Shown in pieces: positions 48,426-57,982 of a stretch of 64,000 bases of DNA; the stretch's first letter is position 1; each line of letters starts with the position of its first letter. Origin of the DNA: Izhakiella australiensis (GTDB lineage: Bacteria; Pseudomonadota; Gammaproteobacteria; Enterobacterales; Enterobacteriaceae); NCBI RefSeq assembly GCF_002006995.1, contig NZ_MRUL01000002.1, positions 186,001-250,000 of the forward strand. Direction: 5' to 3'. Under the pieces are notes generated by a model. The model did no database searches. It was not told where the DNA came from and saw nothing but the letters and a program-made list of their open reading frames with translations. A program made the position numbers and the translations under genes.

Positions 48426-49787
48426 ATGCAGGAAACCGTATTAAATCAAATTGTTCGCGATAAAGCCGTCTGGGTTGAAGCGCGCAAAAGCAGCCAGCCG
48501 CTGGCCAGCTTTCAGAATGACGTTGTCGCCTCGACGCGCAGCTTTTATGACGCGCTACGCGGCAATCGCACCGCCTTTATTCTTGAGTGCAAAAAAGCAT
48601 CCCCTTCCAAAGGCGTTATCCGGGATGATTTTGACCCGGCGCTTATCGCCGGGATTTATAAAGAACACGCCTCGGCTATTTCGGTGCTGACCGATGAAAA
48701 GTACTTTCAGGGCAGCTTTGACTTTCTGCCGCTGGTAAGCGCAGCGGTGCATCAGCCGGTGCTATGCAAAGACTTTATCATCGACCCGTACCAGATTTAT
48801 CTGGCGCGCCTGCATCAGGCAGATGCGGTTCTGCTGATGCTGTCAGTGCTGGATGACGAACCGTACCGGCAGCTGGCTGCCGTGGCGCACAGTCTGAAAA
48901 TGGGCGTCCTGACGGAAGTCAGCAACGAGGAAGAGCTAACGCGGGCGAACGCATTGCAAGCCAAAGTGGTCGGAATAAATAACCGCGATCTGCGCGACCT
49001 TTCTATCGATCTCAATCGCACCCGCAGCCTTGCGCCGCGTCTGGCGAGCGGCGTGACGGTCATCAGCGAGTCAGGTATCAGCAATTACGGCCAGATCCGC
49101 GAGCTGAGTCGCTACGCCAACGGCTTTTTAATCGGTTCGGCGCTGATGGAAGAACAGGATTTGGCCGCTGCCGTTCGTCGCGTTTTGCTGGGCGATAACA
49201 AGATTTGCGGTCTGAGCCGCCCGCAAGATGCGCAGGCAGCCCGCCACGCGGGCGCCATCTATGGCGGCCTGATTTTTGTCGCGGGTTCACCCCGGCAGAT
49301 TGATGAAAGTCAGGCCCACAGCATTATCGAATCCGCAGCGTTAAAGTACGTCGGCGTATTTCGCGATGCCGAAATAAGTGACATTGTCACCAAAGCCCGG
49401 CACCTTGACTTATATGCGGTGCAGCTGCACGGCGCTGAAAATCAGGCCTTCATTAACCAGCTGCGCCAGGCGCTGCCGGCAACGACAAAAATCTGGAAAG
49501 CGCTTAGCGTCGGCGACACCCTGCCCGCCATGAACTTACAGCACGTAGACCGCTACCTGCTGGATAACGGTCAGGGCGGCAGCGGTCAGCGTTTCGACTG
49601 GTCGTTACTTGCCGGACAAGATTTGTCGCAGGTGATGCTGGCTGGCGGCCTTGGCGCCGATAACTGCGTTCAGGCGGCCCAGTTGGGCTGCGCCGGACTG
49701 GATTTCAACAGCGGCGTCGAGCGCGCGCCAGGACATAAAGACGCGGCAAAGATCGCCGCTGTTTTTCAGACACTGCGAGCCTATTAA
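48426..49787 (+). CDS. trpC: indole-3-glycerol phosphate synthase / phosphoribosylanthranilate isomerase
   Basis: Bifunctional enzyme of 453 residues, two TIM barrels in tandem. The N-terminal IGPS half (about 1-255) has FILECKKASPSKG, CKDFIIDPYQIYLAR and GINNRDL. The C-terminal PRAI half (about 256-453) has the general-base Cys in NKICGLSRPQDA and LDFNSGVE near the end. The C-F fusion is the same as in E. coli. Confidence 0.97.
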   Translation: MQETVLNQIVRDKAVWVEARKSSQPLASFQNDVVASTRSFYDALRGNRTAFILECKKASPSKGVIRDDFDPALIAGIYKEHASAISVLTDEKYFQGSFDFLPLVSAAVHQPVLCKDFIIDPYQIYLARLHQADAVLLMLSVLDDEPYRQLAAVAHSLKMGVLTEVSNEEELTRANALQAKVVGINNRDLRDLSIDLNRTRSLAPRLASGVTVISESGISNYGQIRELSRYANGFLIGSALMEEQDLAAAVRRVLLGDNKICGLSRPQDAQAARHAGAIYGGLIFVAGSPRQIDESQAHSIIESAALKYVGVFRDAEISDIVTKARHLDLYAVQLHGAENQAFINQLRQALPATTKIWKALSVGDTLPAMNLQHVDRYLLDNGQGGSGQRFDWSLLAGQDLSQVMLAGGLGADNCVQAAQLGCAGLDFNSGVERAPGHKDAAKIAAVFQTLRAY

Positions 49788-49844
49788 CCGGTCGGGGCGG
49801 ATACCTCCTGGCGCCCCCTGCCGGATTTTACAGAGGAAGCTTGA

Positions 49845-51035
49845 ATGACATTACTTAATCCCTATTTTGGTGAATTTGGCGGCATGTTTGTTCCGCAGAT
49901 CCTGATGCCGGCGCTGCAACAGTTAGAAGAAGCCTTTGTCAGCGCCCAGCGCGATCCTGAGTTCCAGGCCCAGTTCACCAGTCTGCTAAAAAACTATGCC
50001 GGCCGCCCTACGGCGCTGACCCGCTGCGATAATCTGACCAGAGGGACCGCCACCCGACTCTATCTGAAGCGTGAAGATCTGCTGCACGGCGGCGCCCACA
50101 AGACTAACCAGGTACTTGGTCAGGCGCTGCTGGCTAAACGCATGGGGAAAACGGAGATTATCGCCGAGACCGGCGCCGGTCAGCACGGCGTCGCCTCAGC
50201 CCTCGCCAGCGCGCTTTTGGGGTTGAAGTGCCGCATCTATATGGGCGCCAAAGATATTGAACGGCAGTCGCCTAATGTATTTCGCATGCTTCTGATGGGT
50301 GCTGAAGTCATTCCGGTACACAGCGGCTCCTCAACGCTGAAAGATGCCTGTAACGAAGCACTGCGCGACTGGTCCGGTAGCTATGAAACCGCCCATTACA
50401 TGCTTGGTACCGCCGCAGGGCCACATCCGTATCCCACTATCGTCCGTGAGTTTCAGCGCATGATCGGTGAAGAAACCAAGGCGCAAATCCTCGAAGCCGA
50501 AGGCCGCCTGCCGGATGCCGTGCTGGCCTGTGTGGGGGGAGGCTCAAACGCCATCGGCATGTTCGCCGACTTTATTGATGACGCCAGCGTCGGCCTGATT
50601 GGCGTTGAACCGGCCGGACACGGTATTGAAACCGGCGAACATGGCGCGCCGTTAAAGCATGGCCGCGTCGGCATTTACTTTGGTATGAAAGCGCCGATGA
50701 TGCAGACCGAAGATGGACAGATTGAAGAGTCGTACTCCATCTCCGCCGGGCTGGATTTCCCCTCCGTCGGGCCGCAGCATGCACATCTGAATAGCACCGG
50801 ACGCGCGGAATACGTCTCGATTACCGATGATGAAGCGCTGGATGCCTTTAAGACCCTGTGTCGCAGCGAAGGGATTATTCCGGCGCTGGAATCTTCGCAC
50901 GCGCTGGCTTATGCGCTGAAAATGATGCAGGAAAATCCGCAAAAAGAGCAGCTGCTGGTGGTTAACCTTTCCGGGCGCGGCGACAAAGATATTTTTACCG
51001 TTCACGACATTCTGAAAGCCAGGGGAGAGATCTGA
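49845..51035 (+). CDS. trpB: tryptophan synthase beta chain
   Basis: PLP enzyme joining indole and serine to tryptophan. 396 residues (E. coli 397). The PLP lysine is in [10 protein letters not shown], the catalytic Glu in AETGAGQHG, and the phosphate-binding loop is [12 protein letters not shown]. It overlaps trpA by one base, as is usual. Confidence 0.98.
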   Translation: MTLLNPYFGEFGGMFVPQILMPALQQLEEAFVSAQRDPEFQAQFTSLLKNYAGRPTALTRCDNLTRGTATRLYLKREDLLHGGAHKTNQVLGQALLAKRMGKTEIIAETGAGQHGVASALASALLGLKCRIYMGAKDIERQSPNVFRMLLMGAEVIPVHSGSSTLKDACNEALRDWSGSYETAHYMLGTAAGPHPYPTIVREFQRMIGEETKAQILEAEGRLPDAVLACVGGGSNAIGMFADFIDDASVGLIGVEPAGHGIETGEHGAPLKHGRVGIYFGMKAPMMQTEDGQIEESYSISAGLDFPSVGPQHAHLNSTGRAEYVSITDDEALDAFKTLCRSEGIIPALESSHALAYALKMMQENPQKEQLLVVNLSGRGDKDIFTVHDILKARGEI

Positions 51036-51838
51036 TGGAGCGTTATCAGCAACTGTTTAACCAACTGGCGTCAAAAAAAGAAGGCGCTTTCGTGCCGTTT
51101 GTTTCGCTGGGCGATCCCACGCCTGAGCTTTCACTACAGATAATCGACGCGCTGATCGACGGCGGCGCAGATGCTCTTGAGCTGGGCATCCCGTTTTCCG
51201 ATCCGTTAGCAGATGGCCCAACGATTCAGGGCGGTAACCTGCGGGCCTTTGCCGCCGGCACTAACCCGCAAATCTGTTTCGAACTGCTAGCCGCAATCCG
51301 GCAGAAATATCCGGAGATACCCATCGGCTTGTTAATGTACGCCAATCTGGTATTTCACAACGGCATCGATAGCTTTTACGCTCGCTGTCAGCAGGTCGGC
51401 GTAGACTCCGTGCTAATTGGCGACGTGCCGCTGGAGGAATCTGCAGACTTCCGTCAGTCGGCGATGCGCCACAATATTGCGCCCATCTTCATGTGTCCGC
51501 CAAACGCCAGCGATGACCTGCTGCGTGAGCTGGCGTCCCACGGTCGCGGCTATATCTACCTGCAATCGCGCGCCGGGGTTACCGGAACCGAAAATCGTGC
51601 GGAGAAGTCACTCAGCGCGCTGGTGAGCAAACTGCGCGAATATAACGCCGCGCCGGCCATTCAGGGCTTCGGCATCTCTGAACCATCCCAGGTGCGTAAC
51701 GTTATCGCCTCCGGCGCCGCCGGCGCCATTGCGGGTTCAGCGACGGTGAAACTGATCGAAAAACATCACGCCCACCCGGCGGAAATGCTAAGCGCGCTGC
51801 GCGATTTCACCCGCCAGATGAAAGCCGCAACCCGCTAA
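51035..51838 (+). CDS. trpA: tryptophan synthase alpha chain
   Basis: Cleaves indole-3-glycerol phosphate to indole, which is channelled to TrpB. 267 residues (E. coli 268). The catalytic Glu is in [11 protein letters not shown] and the catalytic Asp in LADGPTIQ; the phosphate loop is GFGISEPSQ. It is the last gene of trpLEGDCBA. Confidence 0.98.
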   Translation: MERYQQLFNQLASKKEGAFVPFVSLGDPTPELSLQIIDALIDGGADALELGIPFSDPLADGPTIQGGNLRAFAAGTNPQICFELLAAIRQKYPEIPIGLLMYANLVFHNGIDSFYARCQQVGVDSVLIGDVPLEESADFRQSAMRHNIAPIFMCPPNASDDLLRELASHGRGYIYLQSRAGVTGTENRAEKSLSALVSKLREYNAAPAIQGFGISEPSQVRNVIASGAAGAIAGSATVKLIEKHHAHPAEMLSALRDFTRQMKAATR

Positions 51839-51845
51839 TCTGACA

Positions 51846-51871
51846 GCGCCTTACCCTTCAGGATAAGGCGC
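51846..51871 (+). terminator. hairpin at the end of the trp operon
   Basis: GCGCCTTA (51846-51853) pairs with TAAGGCGC (51864-51871) around a 10-base loop, 7 bases after the trpA stop. There is no U run, so termination may need Rho. Confidence 0.6.
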
Positions 51872-51975
51872 GCTTCAAGCAAATATCTCCTGCCAATGGC
51901 ACTTATTTTTTCTGCGGCTACACTTAGCGCGCAGCACTGTCGCTGTGACCGTTTTGATTTACAGGGAGAGCATAA

Positions 51976-52293
51976 ATGAAATGGGCTAAATGGCTGGGTG
52001 GATTGTTTGCCGCAGTAATGGTGGCGCTGACGCTAAGCGCGTGCGCACCGACAGAGCATAAAGAAGGTACCGGTGGCTATATCGATGATACGGTAATTAC
52101 CACCAAGGTTAAAAGTCAGCTGCTGGGGGATGAAGCGCTAAAACACGCCAATCAAATCAGCGTTGAGACTTTTAAAGGCCGGGTGCAGCTGAGCGGTTTC
52201 GTCTCATCTCCGCAGATGGCGGCGCGTGCCGTTTCAGTCGCGCGTGGGGTTAACGGCGTGAAATCCGTGATTAACAATATGCAGATTCGCTAG
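51976..52293 (+). CDS. BON domain lipoprotein
   Basis: Predicted lipoprotein of 105 residues. The signal peptide ends in the lipobox LSAC (Cys23), and one BON domain follows (about 38-103: DTVITTKVKSQLLGDEAL ... GFVSSPQMAARAVSVARGVNGVKSVINNM). BON domains bind phospholipids and occur in OsmY and DolP. This is a shorter, single-domain member whose specific role is unknown. A GGGAGAG site precedes the ATG. In E. coli this position between trpA and ompW holds yciGFE. Confidence 0.88.
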   Translation: MKWAKWLGGLFAAVMVALTLSACAPTEHKEGTGGYIDDTVITTKVKSQLLGDEALKHANQISVETFKGRVQLSGFVSSPQMAARAVSVARGVNGVKSVINNMQIR

Positions 52294-52319
52294 CAGGCGA
52301 CAGCAAAGAAAATGTGATG

Positions 52320-52355
52320 GCCAGCGTCAGGAAAGCGCCCTGCGCTGGCTTTTTT
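52320..52355 (+). terminator. terminator downstream of the BON gene
   Basis: GCCAGCG-T-CAGG pairs with CCTG-CGCTGGC with a one-base bulge and a 7-base loop, followed by TTTTTTATT. It is a clear Rho-independent terminator on the plus strand, before convergent ompW. Confidence 0.88.
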
Positions 52356-52365
52356 ATTGCAGCGA

Positions 52366-52998
52366 TTAGAACTTGTAGCCGGCACCGAAGAAGAAAACCA
52401 CCGGGTTAATATTGGTATGAATGCTGTCCTGCTTGACGCCGTTCGCGCGGAAGCTGACGTCGGTGTCGATATCCATATACCAGACCGAGGCGTTGAGCAT
52501 CCAGTTATCGGTCAGCTGATAGTCCAGACCGGCAACGCCGGCAAAGCCCCATGAATCCTTGGCGTGCAGATCGCTCAGCCCGGCATTGCGCCCGGTTTCG
52601 TTAAAGCGTTCCTGGTAAAAACGGGTGTAGTTAACCCCGGCGCCGATGTACGGGTTAAATTTACCCAGCCCGCTGAAGTACCATTGCAGCACCAGCGACG
52701 GCGGCAGCTGTTTTACCGTGGCAATGTCACCGGTAGCCGGCGTGCCGATGCGATGGCGAAACGGCGTGGCGCCCAGTAGCTCGATACCGATATTATCCGT
52801 GGCCATATAGGTAAACGTCAGTCCCAGCTGGGTATTATTGCTGACGTTGAACTCGCCCAGTCCGAGGACATCATCAGAGCCGCCAGTTGGCCGCACGGTT
52901 GCGCTACCGGCTCGTATGAAGAAGTCTCCCGCCTGGTGGGCAGAAGCGACAGCCGGAAGTAACATACAAACTGCCAGTGCTGCTGCTTTTAGTTTCAT
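52366..52998 (-). CDS. ompW: outer membrane protein OmpW
   Basis: Eight-stranded outer-membrane beta-barrel of 210 residues (E. coli 212). The signal peptide MKLKAAALAVCMLLPAVASA is cleaved before HQAGD. Alternating aromatic beta-strand patterns end in a C-terminal Phe (FFFGAGYKF), the BAM recognition signal. OmpW forms a narrow hydrophobic channel and is a colicin S4 receptor in E. coli. A perfect FNR-type box lies upstream, suggesting oxygen control. Confidence 0.96.
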   Translation of the reverse strand: MKLKAAALAVCMLLPAVASAHQAGDFFIRAGSATVRPTGGSDDVLGLGEFNVSNNTQLGLTFTYMATDNIGIELLGATPFRHRIGTPATGDIATVKQLPPSLVLQWYFSGLGKFNPYIGAGVNYTRFYQERFNETGRNAGLSDLHAKDSWGFAGVAGLDYQLTDNWMLNASVWYMDIDTDVSFRANGVKQDSIHTNINPVVFFFGAGYKF

Positions 52999-53138
52999 TT
53001 ACCACTCCTTTATAGATATTTGTTACGTCATTGTCAGTTTTCGTCAGCGCATTACCGCCTGGCTGACGGCTGATTTCATTGACGCAGCGCAATCTAAGGC
53101 TTGGATCAATTTTTTCGCTTTGCGAAATAAAACGTCAT

Positions 53139-53152
53139 TTGATTGAAATCAA
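53139..53152. promoter_or_regulatory. perfect FNR box upstream of ompW
   Basis: TTGATTGAAATCAA is an exact match to the FNR consensus TTGAT-N4-ATCAA. It lies about 140 bases from the ompW start and about 206 bases from yciC. The 359-base gap it sits in (52999-53357) otherwise shows only the two divergent promoter regions; E. coli ompW is known to be FNR-controlled. Confidence 0.75.
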
Positions 53153-53357
53153 GTTACTTCATTCGGGCAGGCGAACATTTAGTGAGCAACGATGCGCGGC
53201 GACAATGTTCAAAGGCGCCCGGATAAATAGGGCCTTACCTCGTTTTTTGCTGCCAAAGCAGCCTTTGTTAGTGAAAGTTATGTAAGACAGGGTGCCAGTC
53301 GCTAATCAGACCATGTACAATCGCCGCATTAGTGGATCTGGTTTTTAAGGAGAGTAC

Positions 53358-54104
53358 ATGTCAATCACGGCAAGTTCGTTATACCGTGACTCGGGGAATT
53401 TTTTTCGCCACCAGCTGGTAACAATTTTTCTGATGGCGCTGCTTACAGCATTTATCAGCGTGATGATCGGCCATGCGCTTACGCCAGGCGCAGATCAGCT
53501 GTCACAATTACCTCAGAATGGTTTTTCCAGCACCAACCTGATGGATATGGTGCGTAATCTCTCTCCTGAACAGCAGCGTATCCTGCTGCGAGCCTCTTTT
53601 GCCGGCACGCTGGCTTCACTGGTGGGCAATACCCTGTTGATGGGCGGCATGCTTACCCTTATTCCGCTGGTTTCCGCCGGTCAGCGCACCAGCGCCCTGC
53701 GCGCTATCGGCCTGTCGGCACCGCTGCTGCCACGCCTGCTGATCCTGTCGTTTCTGATGACGCTGGTCATTCAGCTCGGCTTTCTTTTTGTCGTGGTGCC
53801 GGGCGTTATTCTGGCGGTTCTGCTGTCGCTGGCGCCCGTGATACTCGGCGCCGGTCAGCACGGGATATTTGCGTCAATACGACAAAGCGTGAACCTGGCA
53901 TGGCACAATATGCGTCTGGTTACGCCGGCGGTGTTGTTCTGGCTGCTGGCTAAAATGCTATTACTGCTGGTGATAACCCGGCTTCTGCCCGAGCTGGCGG
54001 AGAATTACTACACACTGCTCAGCGTAGTCGCTAACGGTGTCAGCAATCTCATCTCGGCGCTGCTGATAATTTATCTTTGTCGCCTGTATATGCTATTACG
54101 TTAA
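53358..54104 (+). CDS. yciC: YciC (UPF0259) inner membrane protein
   Basis: Polytopic inner-membrane protein of 248 residues (E. coli 247) with about six hydrophobic segments, for example at 22-42 and 130-165. It begins [19 protein letters not shown], the family N-terminus. Function unknown. An AAGGAG site precedes the ATG. It is the first gene of yciC-yciB-yciA, the same order as E. coli. Confidence 0.93.
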   Translation: MSITASSLYRDSGNFFRHQLVTIFLMALLTAFISVMIGHALTPGADQLSQLPQNGFSSTNLMDMVRNLSPEQQRILLRASFAGTLASLVGNTLLMGGMLTLIPLVSAGQRTSALRAIGLSAPLLPRLLILSFLMTLVIQLGFLFVVVPGVILAVLLSLAPVILGAGQHGIFASIRQSVNLAWHNMRLVTPAVLFWLLAKMLLLLVITRLLPELAENYYTLLSVVANGVSNLISALLIIYLCRLYMLLR

Positions 54105-54174
54105 TGTTCCTGATGGCGTGCCTCACGCCATCGCTACTTATCCATGCCCGTCCTGTTCTGGTATCTGAGAGCCT

Positions 54175-54717
54175 ATGAAGCAGTTACTTGATTTTCTCCC
54201 GCTGGTGGTGTTTTTCGTTTTTTATAAAATGTACGACATTTTTATCGCCACCGGCGCGCTGGTTGCCGCTACCGCAGTCGCGCTGGCAGTGAGCTGGTTT
54301 TTGTATCGTAAAATTGAAAAAATGACGCTGGTCACGTTCGCCATCGTGGTGGTATTCGGCCTGCTGACCATTATTTTCCATAACGATGAGTTCCTGAAAT
54401 GGAAGGTCACCGTCATCTATACCCTGTTCAGCGTCGCCCTTCTGGTCAGCCAGTTCGTGATGCATAAGCCGCTGATTGAAACCATGCTCGGCAAAGAATT
54501 AAAGCTGCCGGATCGCGCGTGGCGGCGGCTGAACGTGGCCTGGGCGCTATTTTTCTTTGCCTGCGGACTGCTCAACATCTACGTTGCTTTCTGGCTGCCG
54601 CAGTCAGTTTGGGTTGACTTCAAAGTTTTCGGCCTGACCGGCCTGACGCTGCTATTTACCCTGGTGAGCGGCGTTTATATTTACCGGCTGATGCCGCAGC
54701 AAGAACAAGAAAAATAA
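54175..54717 (+). CDS. yciB: septation protein A / inner membrane protein YciB
   Basis: Polytopic inner-membrane protein of 180 residues (E. coli 179) starting [23 protein letters not shown], with about five membrane segments. Homologues (IspA in Shigella) affect septation and envelope integrity, and E. coli YciB interacts with cell-elongation and division proteins. The molecular activity is unknown. Confidence 0.95.
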   Translation: MKQLLDFLPLVVFFVFYKMYDIFIATGALVAATAVALAVSWFLYRKIEKMTLVTFAIVVVFGLLTIIFHNDEFLKWKVTVIYTLFSVALLVSQFVMHKPLIETMLGKELKLPDRAWRRLNVAWALFFFACGLLNIYVAFWLPQSVWVDFKVFGLTGLTLLFTLVSGVYIYRLMPQQEQEK

Positions 54718-54763
54718 CGCTCCGACGCGCTGAGCGGAAACATTCGATACTGGAAGCAAGCAG

Positions 54764-55195
54764 ATGAGTGAAGAAAAAAAGGTGCCGCAAGGCGAAATGG
54801 TGCTGCGCACGTTGGCGATGCCAGCTGATACCAACGCCAACGGGGATATTTTTGGCGGCTGGCTGATGTCTCAGATGGATATGGGCGGCGCCATCCTGGC
54901 AAAGGAGATCGCTGGCGGGCGCGTTGTAACGGTTCGCGTCGACGGCATGACCTTCCTGAAGCCGGTCGCGGTTGGCGACGTTGTCTGCTGCCACGCCCGC
55001 TGCATCCGTACCGGCTCAAGCTCTATGACGATTAACGTTGAGGTATGGATAAAGAAAGTATCCTCCGAACCCATTGGTCAGCGTTACTGTACGACCGAGG
55101 CGGTATTTATCTACGTTGCAGTCGATAGTGAAGGGAAACCGCGCGCGTTGCCGGAAGGCAGAAGTCACTTCTCACTGGATGAAGGCAAAGGTTAA
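54764..55195 (+). CDS. yciA: acyl-CoA thioesterase YciA
   Basis: Hot-dog-fold acyl-CoA thioesterase of 143 residues. The catalytic Asp is in TNANGDIFGGWLMSQMD, and the CoA-binding segment VTVRVDGMTFLKPVAVGD follows. E. coli YciA hydrolyses a broad range of acyl-CoAs. It shares a bidirectional terminator with convergent tonB. Confidence 0.96.
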   Translation: MSEEKKVPQGEMVLRTLAMPADTNANGDIFGGWLMSQMDMGGAILAKEIAGGRVVTVRVDGMTFLKPVAVGDVVCCHARCIRTGSSSMTINVEVWIKKVSSEPIGQRYCTTEAVFIYVAVDSEGKPRALPEGRSHFSLDEGKG

Positions 55196-55200
55196 ATCAT

Positions 55201-55223
55201 ACCCGCGTCAATACGACGCGGGT
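55201..55223. terminator. bidirectional terminator between yciA and tonB
   Basis: ACCCGCGTC and GACGCGGGT form a perfect 9-pair stem around AATAC. It lies between the facing stops of yciA and tonB, as in E. coli, where it is a known bidirectional terminator. The U tract on the plus strand (GGGTTTTAATT) is displaced by several bases. Confidence 0.75.
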
Positions 55224-55231
55224 ACAGGGTT

Positions 55232-55984
55232 TTAATTGAGGTTGATGCCGCCGTCAAAGCGGAAATTAATCGTCATCGTGACATTCTGCCCAGGCTTGCC
55301 TGGCTGATAGCGCCATTTGCGCATCGCCTGCTTCACTTCCCGCTCAAACATATTTTGCGGCTTAGCAGAAAGGATACGAATATTTTCCACCCGCCCCTCA
55401 CTGTTCACATCAAACGCAACCCGCACGCTCCCCTCAATACGCAGTGCATAGGCACGCGGGGGATACATAGGCTTACCGGTGCTTAGCGCCTGGGGACCGG
55501 TGGAAACCGACTTAACCGGCGAAGGATTGGCTTTCGGCGCGGTTGAAGGCTTGGTTGGTCGCGGGCTGTTCTGGTTCTCCTCAAAAGGATTCGCCGGACG
55601 CGGCTCCTGCGGTTTCGCCGGCGTTTTCTTCGGCTTCACCACTTCTTTTTTCACCGGTTTTGGCTTTGGTTTTGGCTGCGGTTTCGGCTCCGGCTTTGGA
55701 ACAGGCACCGGCTCGGGCTTCGGCGGCTCAGGCACCGGCTTAGGCGGCTCCGGTTCTGGCTGCGGTTCCGGCTCTGGCGGCGGCGCGGCGGCTGGCTCCG
55801 GCTGAGGCTGGATTTCCGGCGCCACCATTGTCACGCTAATGGGCTGAGACGCGTTGGGCTTCTGCCGGACGTGGTGATATGAAGCGTACAGCATCGCTGC
55901 CACCACCGCGCCATGCATCAGTAATGAAACCAGCATGGCGATCGGCGAGCGGCTGGGAAATTCAGAAGAGGTCAACGTCGTCAT
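55232..55984 (-). CDS. tonB: TonB energy transducer
   Basis: Couples the proton motive force (ExbBD) to TonB-dependent outer-membrane receptors for siderophores and B12. 250 residues (E. coli 239). One N-terminal membrane segment (about 15-35) is followed by a long Pro-rich periplasmic spacer (about 60-130) of Glu-Pro then Lys-Pro repeats, and a C-terminal domain with the [20 protein letters not shown] block. The spacer explains the extra length. A Fur-box candidate overlaps its promoter. Confidence 0.96.
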   Translation of the reverse strand: MTTLTSSEFPSRSPIAMLVSLLMHGAVVAAMLYASYHHVRQKPNASQPISVTMVAPEIQPQPEPAAAPPPEPEPQPEPEPPKPVPEPPKPEPVPVPKPEPKPQPKPKPKPVKKEVVKPKKTPAKPQEPRPANPFEENQNSPRPTKPSTAPKANPSPVKSVSTGPQALSTGKPMYPPRAYALRIEGSVRVAFDVNSEGRVENIRILSAKPQNMFEREVKQAMRKWRYQPGKPGQNVTMTINFRFDGGINLN

Positions 55985-56013
55985 AATTCATACTGTCGTT
56001 TAATGAAGCCACG

Positions 56014-56041
56014 ATTTTAAATGCAAATAGCAATCAGTTTC
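56014..56041 (-). promoter_or_regulatory. tonB promoter with Fur-box-like sequence
   Basis: On the minus strand GAAACTGATTGCTATTTGC (56023-56041) matches the Fur consensus at about 11 of 19 positions, and TTGCTA and TAAAAT (56014-56019) can serve as -35 and -10. From memory the E. coli tonB promoter contains the same GATTGCTATTTGCATTTAAAAT core, where Fur control is established. Confidence 0.65.
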
Positions 56042-56172
56042 AATAACAACCCGCGATTGTTCCACTTTTTGTGCGCTTAATTTATGTTACGGTTTTCTTG
56101 CACTACAAATTGCACTACCTTTAGCAAAAGCTTACCGACGTCAATGCTATTTCTCTGTCAGGAGTTCTGCCT

Positions 56173-56469
56173 GTGCTTTATGTCATTTTTGCTGAAGATA
56201 ACGCTGATTCACTCGAAAAACGCACCGCCGTGCGACCTGCTCACCTTGCACGCTTACAGCTTCTGCAGGATGAAGGGCGTTTAATTGTCGCCGGGCCGAT
56301 GCCCGCAGTTGACAGTAACGATCCGGGCGTTGCCGGCTTCAGCGGCTCAGCCATCATTGCCGAGTTCCATTCACTGGAGCAGGCGAAAGCATGGGCTGAT
56401 GCCGATCCTTATATCGCCGCAGGCGTATATCGGGAAGTGACCGTGCGGCCTTTTAAGCGGGTGTTCTGA
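56173..56469 (+). CDS. yciI: YciI family protein
   Basis: Small soluble protein of 98 residues (E. coli YciI 98) with a ferredoxin-like dimeric alpha+beta-barrel fold. A GTG start is used, preceded by CAGGAG. The conserved active-site-like His-Asp pair of the family lies in [11 protein letters not shown] and [12 protein letters not shown]. Enzymatic function is not established. It is followed by a terminator shared with ynhF. Confidence 0.94.
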   Translation: MLYVIFAEDNADSLEKRTAVRPAHLARLQLLQDEGRLIVAGPMPAVDSNDPGVAGFSGSAIIAEFHSLEQAKAWADADPYIAAGVYREVTVRPFKRVF

Positions 56470-56527
56470 CCGGGCGTCGGGATAATAACGGGCTATCACC
56501 GCAAGAGAAACGCCGATCAATGACAAC

Positions 56528-56553
56528 AAAATGGGGCCAGCTGGCCCCATTTT
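56528..56553. terminator. bidirectional terminator between yciI and ynhF
   Basis: AAATGGGGCCAGCTGGCCCCATTT is a fully self-complementary palindrome giving a strong stem with T-rich flanks on both strands, between two facing genes. Confidence 0.85.
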
Positions 56554-56570
56554 CGTCAGCGCGTTGCAGA

Positions 56571-56660
56571 TTAATGCATTGCCGCGGTCAGGCCAAAAGC
56601 CACAATCATTGCCAATGCGCAAACTGTAGTCAGTAACGCCATTTTCATATCGGTTGTCAT
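56571..56660 (-). CDS. ynhF: YnhF membrane microprotein
   Basis: Protein of 29 residues, MTTDMKMALLTTVCALAMIV then AFGLTAAMH. It is a single hydrophobic span with the same length and pattern (M.TD.K..L.TT...L..IVA.GLTAA.H) as E. coli YnhF, which also lies next to purR. GGAG precedes the ATG. Function unknown; probably an inner-membrane microprotein. Confidence 0.85.
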   Translation of the reverse strand: MTTDMKMALLTTVCALAMIVAFGLTAAMH

Positions 56661-56883
56661 TTTTTTCTCCTTGGAAAACGCTCTATATTACTGCAGCGCC
56701 AATTTTCGCATAAACGCGGGTAAAAATCTCGTCTTCTGCCGGGAGGCTTGTTAAAATCCGTTTCCTGGTTGCGCAACAACGATATTGCCATCATTAAGCC
56801 AAAACAAATGCGCCCGTCCCTTTCTGGTCGCGACATCACCGATGAAAACTGTTACTTTTGGCGCTTTGATGTCTGTAACTTTT

Positions 56884-56899
56884 AAGCAAACGATTAACA
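56884..56899 (+). promoter_or_regulatory. candidate PurR operator upstream of purR
   Basis: AAGCAAACGATTAACA resembles the left half of the PUR box ACGCAAACGTTTGCGT (GCAAACG exact, right half weak), 44 bases before the purR ATG. E. coli purR is autoregulated, so a site is expected here. Confidence 0.5.
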
Positions 56900-56942
56900 A
56901 GAAGGCTTATCCCGGAAGGATGCAGCCAGGAGTCATCCGTTC

Positions 56943-57968
56943 ATGGCAACAATTAAAGATGTGGCAAAGCAGGCAGGGGTTTCAACAACCACGGTTTCCC
57001 ACGTCATCAACAAAACGCGTTTCGTCGCTGAAGAGACCCGTGAAGCCGTATGGCAGGCGATTAAAGCCCTGCACTACTCCCCCAGCGCCGTTGCGCGCAG
57101 CCTCAAAGTCAACCACACCAGAACCATCGGTTTGCTCGCCACTGCCACCGAAGCGCCCTATTTTGCCGAAATCATTCAGGCCGTTGAGAATCGCTGTTTC
57201 GCCCGGGGTTACACCCTGATACTGGGAAATGCACATAATGAATTACAAAAACAGCAGGCTTATCTGGCGATGATGGCGCAAAAGCGCGTCGATGGCCTGC
57301 TGGTCATGTGCTCGGAATATCCCGACAGTCTGATCGAGATGCTTGAAGAATACCGCAATATTCCAATGGTGGTGATGGACTGGGGCGAGTCCCGCGGCGA
57401 TTTTACCGATACCGTCCAGGATAACGCATTTAGCGGCGGCTACATGGTTGGTCGCTATCTGATCGAGCGCGGTCATCGCGATATTGGCGCTATTCCGGGG
57501 CAGATGGAACGCAATACCGGCGGCGGACGCCATGCGGGTTTTCTCAAAGCGTTACAGGAAGCCAATATCACGCTGCACGAAGAGTGGGTCGTTCAGGGCG
57601 ATTTTGAACCGGAGTCCGGCTACCGGGCAATGCAGCAGATTTTGTCGCGTAAGCAGCGCCCCACGGCGGTATTCTGCGGCGGCGATATCATGGCGATGGG
57701 CGCTATCTGCGCTGCTGATGAAATGGGCCTGCGCGTCCCGCAGGATATTTCGGTGATCGGCTACGATAATGTGCGCAACGCGCGTTATTTTACGCCGGCA
57801 TTGACTACCGTACATCAGCCGAAAGAGCGTCTGGGTGAAACCGCACTGGATATGCTGCTTGACCGCATCCTCAATAAGCGCGAAGAGCCGCAGACAATTG
57901 AAGTGCATCCACACCTGATTGAGCGGCGTTCGGTGGCCGATGGCCCTTTTCGCGATTACCGTCGTTAA
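56943..57968 (+). CDS. purR: purine nucleotide synthesis repressor PurR
   Basis: LacI-family repressor of purine biosynthesis genes, with hypoxanthine or guanine as corepressor. 341 residues (E. coli 341). The helix-turn-helix and hinge are at [21 protein letters not shown] and [12 protein letters not shown], followed by a periplasmic-binding-protein-like effector domain. The CAGGAG site is about 10 bases from the ATG. It is in the same order with punR and punC as in E. coli. Confidence 0.98.
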   Translation: MATIKDVAKQAGVSTTTVSHVINKTRFVAEETREAVWQAIKALHYSPSAVARSLKVNHTRTIGLLATATEAPYFAEIIQAVENRCFARGYTLILGNAHNELQKQQAYLAMMAQKRVDGLLVMCSEYPDSLIEMLEEYRNIPMVVMDWGESRGDFTDTVQDNAFSGGYMVGRYLIERGHRDIGAIPGQMERNTGGGRHAGFLKALQEANITLHEEWVVQGDFEPESGYRAMQQILSRKQRPTAVFCGGDIMAMGAICAADEMGLRVPQDISVIGYDNVRNARYFTPALTTVHQPKERLGETALDMLLDRILNKREEPQTIEVHPHLIERRSVADGPFRDYRR

Positions 57969-57982
57969 GCAATATCCAGCCG

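Noticed and set aside
55479-55805. Plus-strand Gly/Phe-rich open frame opposite tonB
   Set aside because: It is the antisense of the Pro/Lys/Glu repeat of TonB; the low-complexity composition follows directly from that repeat.
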